Assembly (NCBI GenBank): GCA_944323245.1
Contig: CALURT010000006.1
Location: forward strand, 47,222-111,221
DNA: 64,000 nt
DNA from: an uncultured Bacteroidales bacterium
GTDB taxonomy: Bacteria; Bacteroidota; Bacteroidia; Bacteroidales; UBA932
Reading direction: 5' to 3'
The notes under the pieces are model-generated. The model worked only from the letters and a program-made list of their open reading frames with translations. It searched no databases and had not been told where the DNA came from. A program made the translations under genes and the position numbers. This document shows, piece after piece, positions 34,790 through 44,990 of the stretch; within the stretch, counting starts at the first letter, position 1; every line of letters begins with the position of its first letter.

Positions 34790-34821
34790 CACATCTATTT
34801 CTGATACATCTATTTCTGACA
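34777..34821 (+). repeat. 3 x 15 bp tandem repeat spanning the M16 peptidase stop codon
   Basis: Three 15-base units (34777-34791, 34792-34806, 34807-34821) of the form CATCTATTTCTGAYA, with one mismatch in the first unit. Each unit carries a TGA, and all three are in frame with the peptidase, so the gene ends with its own stop followed by two spare stops. The last unit ends directly before the ATG of the methyltransferase at 34822. Confidence 0.9.
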
Positions 34822-35493
34822 ATGGACGCAAAGGACAAATACATACGGGAACATTCCTCTCCGCAGGGAGAAGCCTTGGACTGGGTGGAAAGACAGACGA
34901 ACATCCGCACCAATCATGCACGCATGCTTACCGGAGCGGCTCAGGGGCGGTTCATAAAGATGCTTGTCGGCATATCCGGAGCAGAAAACATCTTGGAAAT
35001 CGGCGCTTTCACGGGATATTCCGCCATCTGCCTTGCCTCGGGCCTGCCTGAAAACGGACATTTGGACTCCCTTGAAATCAACGACGAACTCGAAGACCTC
35101 ATTCTCGAAGGTTTCGACAGGGCCGGGATTGCCTCCAAAATCACACTCCACATCGGGGACGCAAAGGAAACCATCGGCAGGTTGCGGACAGAAATCCTTG
35201 ACAGGAGGACCAAACCGATGTACGACATGGTGTACATCGATGCCAACAAGCGGGAATACTGCGAATACTACGAATCCGTCTTCGACATGGTAAGGCCCGG
35301 AGGTCTGATATTGGCGGACAACGTGCTGTGGGACGGAAAGGTATGGGCCGATCCCCTTCCGCAGGACAGACAGACCCTCGGCATTGCCAGCTTCAATGAC
35401 ATGGTGGCAGCCGACGAAAGGGTCGAATCCGTCATCCTCCCCGTCCGTGACGGCCTCAACATTATCCGGAAAAAAGGCCTTTCGTCCATTTGA
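34822..35493 (+). CDS. SAM-dependent O-methyltransferase (family 3)
   Basis: A 223-residue class I methyltransferase of the catechol/caffeoyl-CoA O-methyltransferase type. SAM motif I is ENILEIGAFTGYSAICLA (about residues 53-70), the acidic motif LDSLEINDE follows, then YDMVYIDANKREYCEYYES with metal-binding acids and GGLILADNVLWDGKV with Asp-Asn. It could methylate a small hydroxylated compound; the acceptor is not evident. It is the third gene of the 32715-35493 unit. Confidence 0.93.
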   Translation: MDAKDKYIREHSSPQGEALDWVERQTNIRTNHARMLTGAAQGRFIKMLVGISGAENILEIGAFTGYSAICLASGLPENGHLDSLEINDELEDLILEGFDRAGIASKITLHIGDAKETIGRLRTEILDRRTKPMYDMVYIDANKREYCEYYESVFDMVRPGGLILADNVLWDGKVWADPLPQDRQTLGIASFNDMVAADERVESVILPVRDGLNIIRKKGLSSI

Positions 35494-35529
35494 ATCCGCA
35501 GATTCCTCCGTTTATGCTGAAAAAAGTTT

Positions 35530-35537
35530 TAACTTTG
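35530..35537 (+). promoter_or_regulatory. Candidate -7 box for the first receptor-like barrel gene
   Basis: TAACTTTG at 35530-35537 is an exact TAnnTTTG box, 22 bases before the ATG at 35560, in the 66-base gap after the methyltransferase gene. A TTTG at -33 is not seen. Confidence 0.45.
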
Positions 35538-35559
35538 TCAGGGAAAAATTTCTCCTGTC

Positions 35560-38346
35560 ATGAAAAAATATTTCGCACTCTTCATATTGATATTCTTTAC
35601 GTATGTGGTTGATGCGGCGGCGCAAAAGGCGCAGAAAGACAGCCTGGCGAGCATCAACGGCAAGATTTACGACGGGAGTGCGGAAACATTCAATTACCAT
35701 ACATTCCACCCGAACATACAGCTTGTGACATTCGACGGCGAAAAGGCAGACACGTCATATACAGCTGCGGACCGCGACGGGGTCTTTTCGTTCCGTAATA
35801 TCCGCCCTCAAAAGGTCTACCTCAAGGTCTTCTGCGTCGGTCGCAAGACCATAGAGGGCTATTATGAACTGGCGGCAGGCCGCAATGCCTTTTTCTTCAC
35901 GATGGAAGATGCCCCACAGCAGATAGACGAGTCTAAGGTGACGGCGGAAGTGCCGTTGATGAAGCAGATAGCTGACACGACGATATACAATGCTGCGGCG
36001 GTACGGACGATGGACGGGGAGAGCCTGCGTGCGATATTGGAGCAGTTGCCGGGATTCAAGGTGTCGAGAAACAGGATAACGGTCGACGGGGAGGAAATCA
36101 AGCGGACGTACATCAACGGAGTATTGGTGTTCGGAGACAATCCGCTGACGGCGGTAGGTGCGTTGAAAGCCGACGAGGTTACTCAGGTGAGGGTGTATGA
36201 CGAACAGAATGCCGTGGACAAACGGAGGGGCTTGAAGCACAGCAAGAAGGACAGGGTCTTGGACGTGGTGACGAAGGAGCCTCTGCTCCGGCTTGCCGAA
36301 GCAGGCGTCTTGGGAGAGGGAGGTGCCGACGAGACCGGCCAGTTGAGATACAGCGGGGCTGCAGCCCTTGCCTACTATTCGGAGATGCTGCAAATAGTTG
36401 CATTAGGAGGTTTGGACAATGTCGGAAATAGTTTAAGCAATAATAATTATAACTATTTTGGAGACGTCGGCAGCAATTTAAAAGGAGCAATGAAATCATC
36501 GGATACCTATACTGAATCGGAAGGAGGGAACATAGACATAGAAAAATACTGGAAAGACAGGAATTATGGAAACAAAGCGAGTGTCAACTACAGATATGCG
36601 AGAAAATATCAGAAAAGTGCGTCCCAAGTCCTGACGGATTATTTTGCAGTCGGGGACAATCCGGCGATGAGCAGTGCCGACACATCCTCGTCAAGAGCAG
36701 TATCCGGCACGCATTTCATCCAGCTCTTTATGGATCTCAAGGATACTCCGTTGAAGTCCGTTTATTTCATTTCCGAGGCCGAAATTTCAGAGAATACAGG
36801 TTCATCCCTTACTGCAGCCAAGACAATTACCGAAGGTTCTCCTGACATTCTGGCCCGCCACGAAACGATAAGATCCGAAAGCCGGAACTACAAAGTAGAT
36901 AACGGATTTATATGGACCAACAACGATGCGGCCAAAATCCGTCCCACGCTCAAACTCGATTTCAATATAGCCGGTAACAACACCCTTTCCTGGACTGTGG
37001 ACACACTTGCCACCTCGTTCGACCGCAGACAGCTGACTTCCGACGGATTCGGTAACTCGCTTTATGGCTTCGCATCCTTCAACCTCGCCACTGCGCTGAT
37101 AAACAACGAAAAGCGCTCCCTTTCCCTCAACGCAGGCGTCAGTTCCGGATACAATCGCTCCAAAACCAAGAACCTTACCGTGGACGAAATAGACGGATAT
37201 GAAATCGACTTCGCCAATACCTACGACAATACATGGAACAACCTCACCAACTCGATAGATGTGGGAGTCGATTACAACGCACGGAGTCTCAACGTAACCG
37301 GAGGGATTTCCATGCAATATATAATACAAAAAGATGACGAGCGCTTTCCTGTGCAGCCGTATTCCGCCGACGAAGGCACATGGGACAGATATTCCAATGA
37401 CAGAAACTACTTCGCCGTCGCTCCGACATTGGGGCTTACGTACAAGTCTTTTTCCCTGAATGCCGGAATGACACCCTCTATTCCGTCGTTGGAACAGACG
37501 CGCAAGCGAATATCCGATGCCAATCCTTTGGTCCTCACTGGAGGAAATCCTGAACTGTCTCCGTCTTACAATTCTTCGCTTGACATGAGCTGGTTCAAGC
37601 CTGTGGCAAAAGGACTCGGACGTATCTCCCTGCACCTGAACGCCACCTGCAATTTCTCCCCTATCGTCACGAAAACGCAGTATTTTTCGGAAAATACTGT
37701 CCTGACGGAATGGGACGGCTATCAGGCCCTTGCCGGATCGATGCTCCATACATTCGAGAATGCTTCACGTCCTGCATGGTCTGCGAATCTTCAGCTTTCT
37801 GCTTTCAGAATGATGTTCAAGAGAAAACTGACTGTCACTCTGATGCCGGGATTTTCGTACTCGTCATTCCCGCAATATTACGGGCAGGACCTTATCGGCG
37901 TGAACGAGATGAAGGCAACCGGAGTTCTTGAATTGCGATACAGGCCCAAAAGATTCCTCAATTTCACTGCCAAGGCCACCTGCAGCTATGTAAATTCATT
38001 GAATGACGGTTATTCTTCCCTTTCGGAAAGGCTCGTGAGCACAGCCATTGCGGGTGCAACGATAGCTTTCGCCAAATACGGAAATTTCCGGGTATCGTAC
38101 AATTTCGCCGATTTCCATTATTTGGGAGGAATCGGCACCGATTTCTTCACTCATTCCCTGGATTCCGAAATCAGCTGGAGTTTTCTTAAACGCACTCTTA
38201 CAGTCGCACTCAAAGGCATCGACCTCCTGAACCAAGGCAGATCCTATACGAACAATGTCACTGCCGATGCTTCCACACAGACGTGGAAACCGGTTTACGG
38301 CAGGTATTTCATGCTGGGCATAAAGTATCTTTTCCGCAAGAAATAG
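35560..38346 (+). CDS. Outer-membrane beta-barrel receptor-like protein (first paralogue)
   Basis: A 928-residue protein of the outer-membrane beta-barrel family 3 with a TonB-receptor-like plan. A signal peptide (1-22) is followed by a carboxypeptidase-regulatory-like beta-sandwich (about 30-120), a plug-like domain (about 125-235: ADTTIYNAAAV, LEQLPGFKVSRNRITVDG, INGVLVFGDNPLTAVGALKA, VRVYDEQN) and a long barrel ending in GIKYLFRKK. No SusD-like partner or TonB box is visible. A 936-residue paralogue is encoded at 53685-56495. Codon usage changes along the gene: the plug half has many G-ending codons, 36,400-36,560 is AT-rich, and the rest is C-ending. Confidence 0.9.
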   Translation: MKKYFALFILIFFTYVVDAAAQKAQKDSLASINGKIYDGSAETFNYHTFHPNIQLVTFDGEKADTSYTAADRDGVFSFRNIRPQKVYLKVFCVGRKTIEGYYELAAGRNAFFFTMEDAPQQIDESKVTAEVPLMKQIADTTIYNAAAVRTMDGESLRAILEQLPGFKVSRNRITVDGEEIKRTYINGVLVFGDNPLTAVGALKADEVTQVRVYDEQNAVDKRRGLKHSKKDRVLDVVTKEPLLRLAEAGVLGEGGADETGQLRYSGAAALAYYSEMLQIVALGGLDNVGNSLSNNNYNYFGDVGSNLKGAMKSSDTYTESEGGNIDIEKYWKDRNYGNKASVNYRYARKYQKSASQVLTDYFAVGDNPAMSSADTSSSRAVSGTHFIQLFMDLKDTPLKSVYFISEAEISENTGSSLTAAKTITEGSPDILARHETIRSESRNYKVDNGFIWTNNDAAKIRPTLKLDFNIAGNNTLSWTVDTLATSFDRRQLTSDGFGNSLYGFASFNLATALINNEKRSLSLNAGVSSGYNRSKTKNLTVDEIDGYEIDFANTYDNTWNNLTNSIDVGVDYNARSLNVTGGISMQYIIQKDDERFPVQPYSADEGTWDRYSNDRNYFAVAPTLGLTYKSFSLNAGMTPSIPSLEQTRKRISDANPLVLTGGNPELSPSYNSSLDMSWFKPVAKGLGRISLHLNATCNFSPIVTKTQYFSENTVLTEWDGYQALAGSMLHTFENASRPAWSANLQLSAFRMMFKRKLTVTLMPGFSYSSFPQYYGQDLIGVNEMKATGVLELRYRPKRFLNFTAKATCSYVNSLNDGYSSLSERLVSTAIAGATIAFAKYGNFRVSYNFADFHYLGGIGTDFFTHSLDSEISWSFLKRTLTVALKGIDLLNQGRSYTNNVTADASTQTWKPVYGRYFMLGIKYLFRKK

Positions 38347-38353
38347 AAGGAAC

Positions 38354-38390
38354 AGATTCCTCCACTCGCTACGCTCGGTCGGAATGACAG
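38354..38390 (+). repeat. Dispersed repeat, copy 1
   Basis: AGATTCCTCCACTCGCTACG, then a segment ending CGGTCGGAATGACAG. The copy lies in the 67-base gap between the convergent first receptor-like gene and murA. The same unit recurs at 53501-53533 and 56714-56750, and reversed at 56503-56550. Confidence 0.88.
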
Positions 38391-38413
38391 TTGTCCTTTC
38401 GGGATGACAGAGA

Positions 38414-39727
38414 TTACCGGCGGGTGATGTATGCGCCCAAGGCGTTGAGACGGAGGTCTATGTCTTCGTATCCCCTGTCGATCTGCTCGATGTTGCCGAT
38501 AACGCTTGTACCCTTGGCCGACATGGCGGCTATGAGGAGGGCGATACCTGCCCTTATGTCAGGCGACAGCATGTTGTTTGCCCTGAGGCAGAATTTATGG
38601 TCGTGACCTATGACCACAGCCCGGTGCGGGTCGCAAAGAAGTATCTGCGCCCCCATGTCTATGAGATGGTCCACGAAGAAGAGACGGCTCTCGAACATTT
38701 TCTGATGGATGAGCACACTCCCCTTGCACTGCGTTGCCACCACAAGCATCACGCTGAGAAGGTCCGGCGTCAGCCCCGGCCACGGAGCATCGGAAATATT
38801 CATTATGGAACCGTCGAGAAAAGATTCTATCTCGTATGACTCCTGCTCGGGAACGAAGATGTCATCGCCTTTCTGCTGCAGGTCTACCCCGAGCCTGCGG
38901 AAAGACTCGGGAATGATACCGAGATTGTCGTAAGAAACATCCTTTATCGTGACGGAACTCCTGTTCATGGCCGCCATTCCGATGAAACTCCCCACTTCGA
39001 TCATGTCGGGAAGTATCGTATGCTCAGTCCCTGAAAGCGACTCCACACCGGTTATTCTCAACAGATTGGAGCCTATCCCGTCGATTTTCGCACCCATTTT
39101 CACGAGCATCCTGCTCAATTGCTGGATATAAGGTTCGCAGGCAGCATTGTAAATGACAGTCTCTCCCTCCGCAAGCGTCGCAGCCATGAGAATATTGGCC
39201 GTACCGGTCACGGAAGCCTCGTCCAAAAGCATGTACGTGCCTTTCAGTTTGGTCCCGGCCGGAATATGCAGGAAATAAGCCTTCTTGTCGTTGTCATAAT
39301 AGATGGACGCACCGAGATTGAGCATTCCGGTAATATGCGTGTCGACCCTGCGGCGGCCGATCTTGTCGCCGCCCGGTTTCGGGAAATATGCGTGGCCGAA
39401 CCTTGCGAGCAGCGGGCCGACGATCATTACGGAACCTCTGAGCGCCGCACACTTGCGGACAAAATCAGCGCTTTCGATATACGACGTGTCTATATCGTCG
39501 GCCCTGAACGAATACCTGCCTTTCTCATGCCGGGTCACCTTCACGCCCATACCCTCAAGAAGAAGTATAAGATTGCGGACATCAAGGATTTCCGGCACAT
39601 TGGAAATCGTGACTTCCTCCGAAGTCAGCAATACGGCACATATCACTTCCAATGCCTCGTTCTTGGCTCCCTGCGGCCGGATCACACCGCTCAACTTATG
39701 TCCGCCTTCGATTACAAATGCGCTCAT
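38414..39727 (-). CDS. murA: UDP-N-acetylglucosamine 1-carboxyvinyltransferase MurA
   Basis: A 437-residue enzyme for the first committed step of peptidoglycan synthesis, transferring enolpyruvate from PEP to UDP-GlcNAc. The start has GGHKLSGVIRPQGAKNEAL with the conserved Lys-Asn pair at 22-23. The loop that normally reads PGGC has PGGDKIGRRR, so residue 121 is Asp where Escherichia coli has the fosfomycin-reactive Cys115. This is known to give intrinsic fosfomycin resistance in other species. It ends the minus-strand DUF308-dnaG-metG-murB-murA run, 10 bases after murB. Confidence 0.96.
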   Translation of the reverse strand: MSAFVIEGGHKLSGVIRPQGAKNEALEVICAVLLTSEEVTISNVPEILDVRNLILLLEGMGVKVTRHEKGRYSFRADDIDTSYIESADFVRKCAALRGSVMIVGPLLARFGHAYFPKPGGDKIGRRRVDTHITGMLNLGASIYYDNDKKAYFLHIPAGTKLKGTYMLLDEASVTGTANILMAATLAEGETVIYNAACEPYIQQLSRMLVKMGAKIDGIGSNLLRITGVESLSGTEHTILPDMIEVGSFIGMAAMNRSSVTIKDVSYDNLGIIPESFRRLGVDLQQKGDDIFVPEQESYEIESFLDGSIMNISDAPWPGLTPDLLSVMLVVATQCKGSVLIHQKMFESRLFFVDHLIDMGAQILLCDPHRAVVIGHDHKFCLRANNMLSPDIRAGIALLIAAMSAKGTSVIGNIEQIDRGYEDIDLRLNALGAYITRR

Positions 39728-39737
39728 GTTCAGATTT

Positions 39738-40787
39738 TCATATATGTTCGACTTCCGGAGTAAGTTCTATGCCGAAAGTGTTTATTACGGATTCCGTTAT
39801 CTTTTTCTCAAGAGAGAGTATTTCCCCGGGAACGGCGTTACCGGTGGCGTTGATGATTACCAACGGCTGCTTTTCATAAACCCCGACGTTGCCTTCCCTG
39901 TACCCTTTCCATCCGCACTGTTCTATGAGCCATGCGGCAGGAATCTTCACGAAGCCTGCGCCGGCGTCGAAATGAGGGACGATATAATCAGATCCGTACA
40001 ATGACAGGGCGTAATTTTCGACCACCTCATAAGAGGAGCGCGGGACGACCGGATTCTTGAAAAAACTGCCTGCGTTGCCTGTCACCGCCGGGTCCGGGAG
40101 TTTGGCGTTCCTTATCCCAAGCACGGCTTTCCTCACCGTCATCGGCTCCGGTTCAGCACCGTCTGTCAGAGCGTCGACGGCAGCCTTCAGATGTCCGTAT
40201 CCGAGTTTCGGTTTCGGTACGGCAGACAGACGCAGGACAACGGACATGACGGCATACCTGCCTTTCGCCCCCTCCTTGAACATGGATGTCCTGTAATCAT
40301 ATCTGCAATCTTCACCACTGATGGACTTCATGCCTTCAGTCACGGAATCGAAGCAGACGACACTTTCTACAACATCCTTGATTTCAGCTCCATAAGCCCC
40401 GATATTCTGTACTGCAGCCGCCCCTGTCTCCCCCGGAATGCCGGAAAGGTTTTCCGTCCCCCACAAGCCGTTTTCAGCACAATAAAGACAGACCTTGTCC
40501 CACAGTGTACCGGCTCCGGCTTCAATTCTCACCGAATCTCCGTCCCGTGACACTTCCTTCAGAAAATCGATGCGGGAATGGAACACGGTTCCGGGAAAAT
40601 CCGCCGTAAAAAGCAGATTGCTTCCTCCTCCGATATGCAGGAACGGCAACGGAAGAGTATGAAAGACTTCCGACGAAAGGAGTTCCCTGTACTCCTCCGG
40701 ACTGTCGTATTCCACAAGACAGGCACACGACACCTTCATTCCGAAAGTGTTCCTGCCGGTAAGGGATATGTTTCTTCCAATCTTCAT
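39738..40787 (-). CDS. murB: UDP-N-acetylenolpyruvoylglucosamine reductase MurB
   Basis: A 349-residue FAD enzyme that reduces the MurA product to UDP-MurNAc, so it works directly on the output of the downstream gene. The FAD-binding part has HIGGGSNLLFTADFPG (about residues 51-66) and NLSGIPGETGAAAVQNIGAYG. The catalytic serine lies in GNAGSFFKNPVV. The C-terminal segment with WLIEQCGWKGYREGNVGVY is type I MurB. Start MKIGRNISLTGRNTFGMKV is typical. One base separates it from metG. Confidence 0.96.
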   Translation of the reverse strand: MKIGRNISLTGRNTFGMKVSCACLVEYDSPEEYRELLSSEVFHTLPLPFLHIGGGSNLLFTADFPGTVFHSRIDFLKEVSRDGDSVRIEAGAGTLWDKVCLYCAENGLWGTENLSGIPGETGAAAVQNIGAYGAEIKDVVESVVCFDSVTEGMKSISGEDCRYDYRTSMFKEGAKGRYAVMSVVLRLSAVPKPKLGYGHLKAAVDALTDGAEPEPMTVRKAVLGIRNAKLPDPAVTGNAGSFFKNPVVPRSSYEVVENYALSLYGSDYIVPHFDAGAGFVKIPAAWLIEQCGWKGYREGNVGVYEKQPLVIINATGNAVPGEILSLEKKITESVINTFGIELTPEVEHI

Positions 40788-40788
40788 G

Positions 40789-42960
40789 TCAGCCTATTTC
40801 GGCTCCGTTTGCGAGGATTTCCTGAGGCGTGATGAAACGCATCTTCCCGTCTGACTGGCGGGCCATGAGTATCATTCCCTTGGATTCTATTCCGCGGATT
40901 TTTCTCGGAGCGAGGTTCGCAAGGATACAAATCTGCTGCCCGAGCATCTGCTCCGGCGTATAATATTCGGCGATTCCCGAGACTATGGTGCGTCTGTCTA
41001 TGCCGGTATCTATCGTAAGTTTCAGCAGTTTGTCGGTCTTCGGCACCCTTTCCGCCTCAAGCACGGTAGCCGTGCGGATGTCCATTTTCTCGAAATCCTC
41101 GAACGAGCATTCCGGTTTCTGCGGAGCGACGGACAGCTCTTCCTCAGCCTTGGCAGCGGCCTCGTTGGCGGCTTTGGATGCTTTCAGCTTCTCCACCTGC
41201 GCTTCGATGACACTGTCCTCTATTTTGCTGAAAAGCAGCACCGCTTCCCCGAGCTGATGTCCTGCAGGAAGAAGCTCCGGCTGTCCGAATGCAGCCCATG
41301 TCAGGCACAACCCCTCAGGCTCAGCCCCCGTATGCAAGGCTGCCGCTTCCCCGTCCCTGAAAAGATTAGTCGGCACTGCACCCTGCTCACCGGTCCTGTG
41401 GTCATACCCTGCCGCTATACCCACGTTCAGAATCTTTCTCAGCTTTTCTGCCGAGAACGGAAGGAACGGCTCGAAAGCCACGGCAAGGGCAGCACATATC
41501 TGCAATGACACGTTGAGAATCGACGCAGTCCTGTCCATATCGGTCTTGGCCACTTTCCAGGGCTCCGTATCGGTCAGATACTTGTTGCCGAGACGGGCTA
41601 TGTTCATGGCTTCCTTGAGGGCCTCGCGGAACTTGTAGTTCTCGAGGTTTTCCTCTATCGCCTTCTTGAATTCCGGAATCTGCGCCAGCACCTCGGTGTC
41701 TACCGGCTCATGCCTGAGATCGGCAGGGACCTTTCCTCCGAAATATTTGTGCGTCAGGACTACGGCCCTGTTCACGAAATTTCCGAAAATAGCCACGAGT
41801 TCGCTGTTGTTCCTTGCCTGGAAATCCTTCCATGTGAAATCGTTGTCCTTCGTCTCCGGAGCATTGGCGCAGAGGACATAGCGCAACACGTCTTCCTGAC
41901 CCGGAAATTCCTCAAGATATTCGTTGAGCCATACCGCCCAATTGCGGGATGTGGAAATCTTGTCGCCTTCAAGATTCAGAAACTCGTTGGCCGGAACATT
42001 GTCCGGCAGGATATACGAGCCTTCCGCCTTGAGCATGGACGGGAAAACGATGCAGTGGAAGACGATATTGTCCTTGCCTATGAAATGCACAAGTTTCGTA
42101 TCTTCGGATTTCCACCATTTTTCCCATGACTGCGGCAAAAGTTCCTGAGTGTTTGAAATGTATCCTATCGGCGCGTCGAACCATACGTAAAGGACCTTGC
42201 CTTCGGCACCCTCCACGGGTACAGGTACTCCCCAATCCAAGTCACGGCTTACAGCACGCGGCTGAAGACCGCCGTCAATCCATGATTTGCACTGGCCGTA
42301 AACATTGGAACGCCATTCCTTGTGTCCGTCGAGAATCCACTCCTTGAGCCACGGTTCGTATTTGTCAAGAGGCAGATACCAGTGTTTCGTCTTTTTCTTT
42401 ACGGGAATGCTTCCGCTGAGGGCCGATTTCGGATTTATGAGTTCGTCGGGGCTCAACGTGCTGCCGCATTTCTCGCACTGGTCACCGTATGCTCCCTCGG
42501 CCCCGCATTTCGGACATGTGCCCGTGATATAGCGGTCGGCAAGGAAGGTCTTCGCTTCCTCGTCATAATACTGTTCGCTTTCCTTTTCAATGAATTTCCC
42601 TTCATCATACAGTTTCCGGAAAAAGGCGGAAGCGTTCTTTGCATGCGTCTCCGACGACGTCCTCGAATATATGTCGAAATTGATTCCGAGACCGTAAAAG
42701 GACTTTTTGATGATGGCATGATATTTATCCACTATGTCCTGAGGGGTACATCCCTGCTTCTTCGCCTTTATGGTAATCGGCACGCCGTGTTCGTCCGAAC
42801 CGCAGATGAAAAGGACGTCCTCTCCCTTCATGCGGAGGTATCTGACATAAATGTCCGCCGGCACATACACTCCGGCAAGATGGCCTATGTGTACCGGCCC
42901 GTTGGCATAAGGCAATGCGCAGGTGACGAGTGTCCGGTTGAATTTTCTATCCATATCCAT
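40789..42960 (-). CDS. metG: Methionyl-tRNA synthetase
   Basis: A 723-residue class I synthetase. HIGH is at residues 24-27 ([12 protein letters not shown]), a zinc knuckle follows with CPKCGAEG and CEKCGST, and the KMSKS loop reads KISTS in [10 protein letters not shown]. The anticodon-binding helix domain is followed by a C-terminal OB-fold tRNA-binding domain (about 612-723: [19 protein letters not shown]) that also gives the dimer. An Ala/Lys-rich helix ([12 protein letters not shown]) connects the two. It sits between dnaG and murB with small gaps on both sides. Confidence 0.97.
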   Translation of the reverse strand: MDMDRKFNRTLVTCALPYANGPVHIGHLAGVYVPADIYVRYLRMKGEDVLFICGSDEHGVPITIKAKKQGCTPQDIVDKYHAIIKKSFYGLGINFDIYSRTSSETHAKNASAFFRKLYDEGKFIEKESEQYYDEEAKTFLADRYITGTCPKCGAEGAYGDQCEKCGSTLSPDELINPKSALSGSIPVKKKTKHWYLPLDKYEPWLKEWILDGHKEWRSNVYGQCKSWIDGGLQPRAVSRDLDWGVPVPVEGAEGKVLYVWFDAPIGYISNTQELLPQSWEKWWKSEDTKLVHFIGKDNIVFHCIVFPSMLKAEGSYILPDNVPANEFLNLEGDKISTSRNWAVWLNEYLEEFPGQEDVLRYVLCANAPETKDNDFTWKDFQARNNSELVAIFGNFVNRAVVLTHKYFGGKVPADLRHEPVDTEVLAQIPEFKKAIEENLENYKFREALKEAMNIARLGNKYLTDTEPWKVAKTDMDRTASILNVSLQICAALAVAFEPFLPFSAEKLRKILNVGIAAGYDHRTGEQGAVPTNLFRDGEAAALHTGAEPEGLCLTWAAFGQPELLPAGHQLGEAVLLFSKIEDSVIEAQVEKLKASKAANEAAAKAEEELSVAPQKPECSFEDFEKMDIRTATVLEAERVPKTDKLLKLTIDTGIDRRTIVSGIAEYYTPEQMLGQQICILANLAPRKIRGIESKGMILMARQSDGKMRFITPQEILANGAEIG

Positions 42961-42974
42961 TATGATTTTTTCTG

Positions 42975-44990
42975 TTATACTCTTCCCAATTTGTTGTTTA
43001 TAATGTTCCTGGCCTTGTTCAGCCTGTTCATTTTGTCCAAAAGTTCCATCTGGACCTTTACGTCATCTTTCGAGGCCGCAAGCTCATCCGAAAGTTCCTT
43101 CATCATCACGTCGAGCCGTCTGCTCTGGTAGGCAAGAAGCGATTTCGGCACAAAGATAACCAATTGTGTCTCCAATGATGTCAGGGAATTGCGATAATCT
43201 TCCACGGTGATGATATATTTGTCTTCAAGGAGTTCCTTGGTCACCGCCGCAATTTCCCCGTCGCTGCTGTTCAACAGCCTGCTCTGTATCTGCTCCTGCC
43301 TCAGACTCTCGTCATAGAGTTCGAAATATTTGTCGTAGACTTTCCTATACGCCGAATTGGAAAAGGAGGCACCGTCATTTGCAAGGGCATTGTCTATGAA
43401 TTCTGCTACCGTATCCGGATTTTCTCCTTCAATATAAAACTCCGAATCATTGTCGAACCTGAGTTCGGACCGTCCGTTCTCCACGATGAATCCGAGCAAT
43501 TCCTTTTCGCACGGGGCAAGCAGAGGATTTTCAATCCTTATACCAGATGCCGCATGTCCGCTGTCACCGGTCTGGACCGGCGGTATCGGTTCTTCCGCAT
43601 GCCGGGACGCATCACCCGACGCCATTGTCCTCGCAGCGATTTCCTCCCTCATGCGCCGGTTCTGCTCCTGTTTGCGTTCGGCTTCAAGCATCTCGCTGCG
43701 GGTATATCTGATCCTGTCGAACAGGATTCTCCTGTCAATGTCGAATCTTTCGCTGCATTTCTCCACATACATGGCCCTTTTGACGGCATCCGGAACGAGT
43801 GCCACCGTATCGGCAATGTCGTTTATGAGATCTGCCTTCCTTATCGGGTCGTCTCCCGCATCGGCAAGCAGGATGTCCGTCTTGAACGTAATGAAATCCT
43901 GTTCGTGCGACTCCAAAAAGGCCGTGACTTCGTCCAATGTATGCTTGCGTGAAAACGAATCGGGATCGTCTCCGTCGGGGAGAAGCACCACCTTCACGTT
44001 CATCCCTTCCTTGAGCACAAGGCCGATCCCGCGGAGTGCGGCCTTGATACCGGCCGAATCGCCGTCATATATGATGCAGATATTGTCGGTGAATTTCCTT
44101 ATGAGCCTTATCTGCTCCACTGTCAGGGACGTACCGCTTGACGCAACCACGTTGGTTATGCCGAGCTGGTGCATCGAAATCACGTCCAAATAACCCTCGA
44201 CAAGGATACACCTGTCCCTGCGTGAAATCTCGTTCTTTGCAAACCATATCCCGTACAGGGAACGGCTCTTGTTGTAGATTTCCGATTCGGGGGAATTTAC
44301 GTATTTGGCTATATTCTTGTCTGTCTTGAGGGTACGGCCTCCGAAAGCTATGACCCTGCCGGAGACTGAGTGTATTGGGAAAATGGCCCTGTCAGCGAAC
44401 CTGTCGTAGACCTTGCCGTCGTCCCGTTTTATGCACAGGCCGGTCTCCACAAGGTATTCTTCCTTGAATCCTGCCTTTTCGGCCGCCGACAGAAGAGCGT
44501 ACCTGTCCGTCGGTCCCCAGCCGAGGCCGAACTTGCGGATTGTGGCTTCTTCCAAGCCCCTGCTTTGGAAATAGGCATGTCCGAGGGCCTTTCCCTCCTC
44601 GGTCTGAAGATTTTCTGCGAAAAACTTCCCGGCAAATTCGGTCACGAGCATGAGGCTCTCTCCCTTTTGCCTCCGGGCGATGTCTTCGGCGCTTTCTTCC
44701 TTTTCCCGAACCTCTATATGGTATTTGGCGGCAAGGTATTTCAATGCTTCGACATAGGACAGGCTTTCATGCTCCATCACGAAGCCTACGGCTGTGCCTG
44801 ACTTGCCGCAACCGAAGCACTTGTATATGCCTTTGGCCGGAGAGACATAAAAGGACGGCGTCTTTTCATTGTGGAAGGGACAGCACGCAACATAATTCGC
44901 CCCGCGTCTTTTAAGCGTGACGAAATCACTGACCACATCCACTATCTGTGCGGCGTCCAATATTTTCCCTACGGTCTCTTCCGGAATCAT
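42975..44990 (-). CDS. dnaG: DNA primase DnaG
   Basis: A 671-residue primase that makes RNA primers at the replication fork. The zinc domain has Cys37, His40, Cys58 and Cys61 ([20 protein letters not shown]). The Toprim domain starts near residue 255 with [17 protein letters not shown] and continues with [17 protein letters not shown] and [14 protein letters not shown]. The C-terminal helicase-binding region is helical (about 500-671). It overlaps the DUF308 gene by 4 bases and is followed by metG 14 bases later. Confidence 0.97.
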   Translation of the reverse strand: MIPEETVGKILDAAQIVDVVSDFVTLKRRGANYVACCPFHNEKTPSFYVSPAKGIYKCFGCGKSGTAVGFVMEHESLSYVEALKYLAAKYHIEVREKEESAEDIARRQKGESLMLVTEFAGKFFAENLQTEEGKALGHAYFQSRGLEEATIRKFGLGWGPTDRYALLSAAEKAGFKEEYLVETGLCIKRDDGKVYDRFADRAIFPIHSVSGRVIAFGGRTLKTDKNIAKYVNSPESEIYNKSRSLYGIWFAKNEISRRDRCILVEGYLDVISMHQLGITNVVASSGTSLTVEQIRLIRKFTDNICIIYDGDSAGIKAALRGIGLVLKEGMNVKVVLLPDGDDPDSFSRKHTLDEVTAFLESHEQDFITFKTDILLADAGDDPIRKADLINDIADTVALVPDAVKRAMYVEKCSERFDIDRRILFDRIRYTRSEMLEAERKQEQNRRMREEIAARTMASGDASRHAEEPIPPVQTGDSGHAASGIRIENPLLAPCEKELLGFIVENGRSELRFDNDSEFYIEGENPDTVAEFIDNALANDGASFSNSAYRKVYDKYFELYDESLRQEQIQSRLLNSSDGEIAAVTKELLEDKYIITVEDYRNSLTSLETQLVIFVPKSLLAYQSRRLDVMMKELSDELAASKDDVKVQMELLDKMNRLNKARNIINNKLGRV

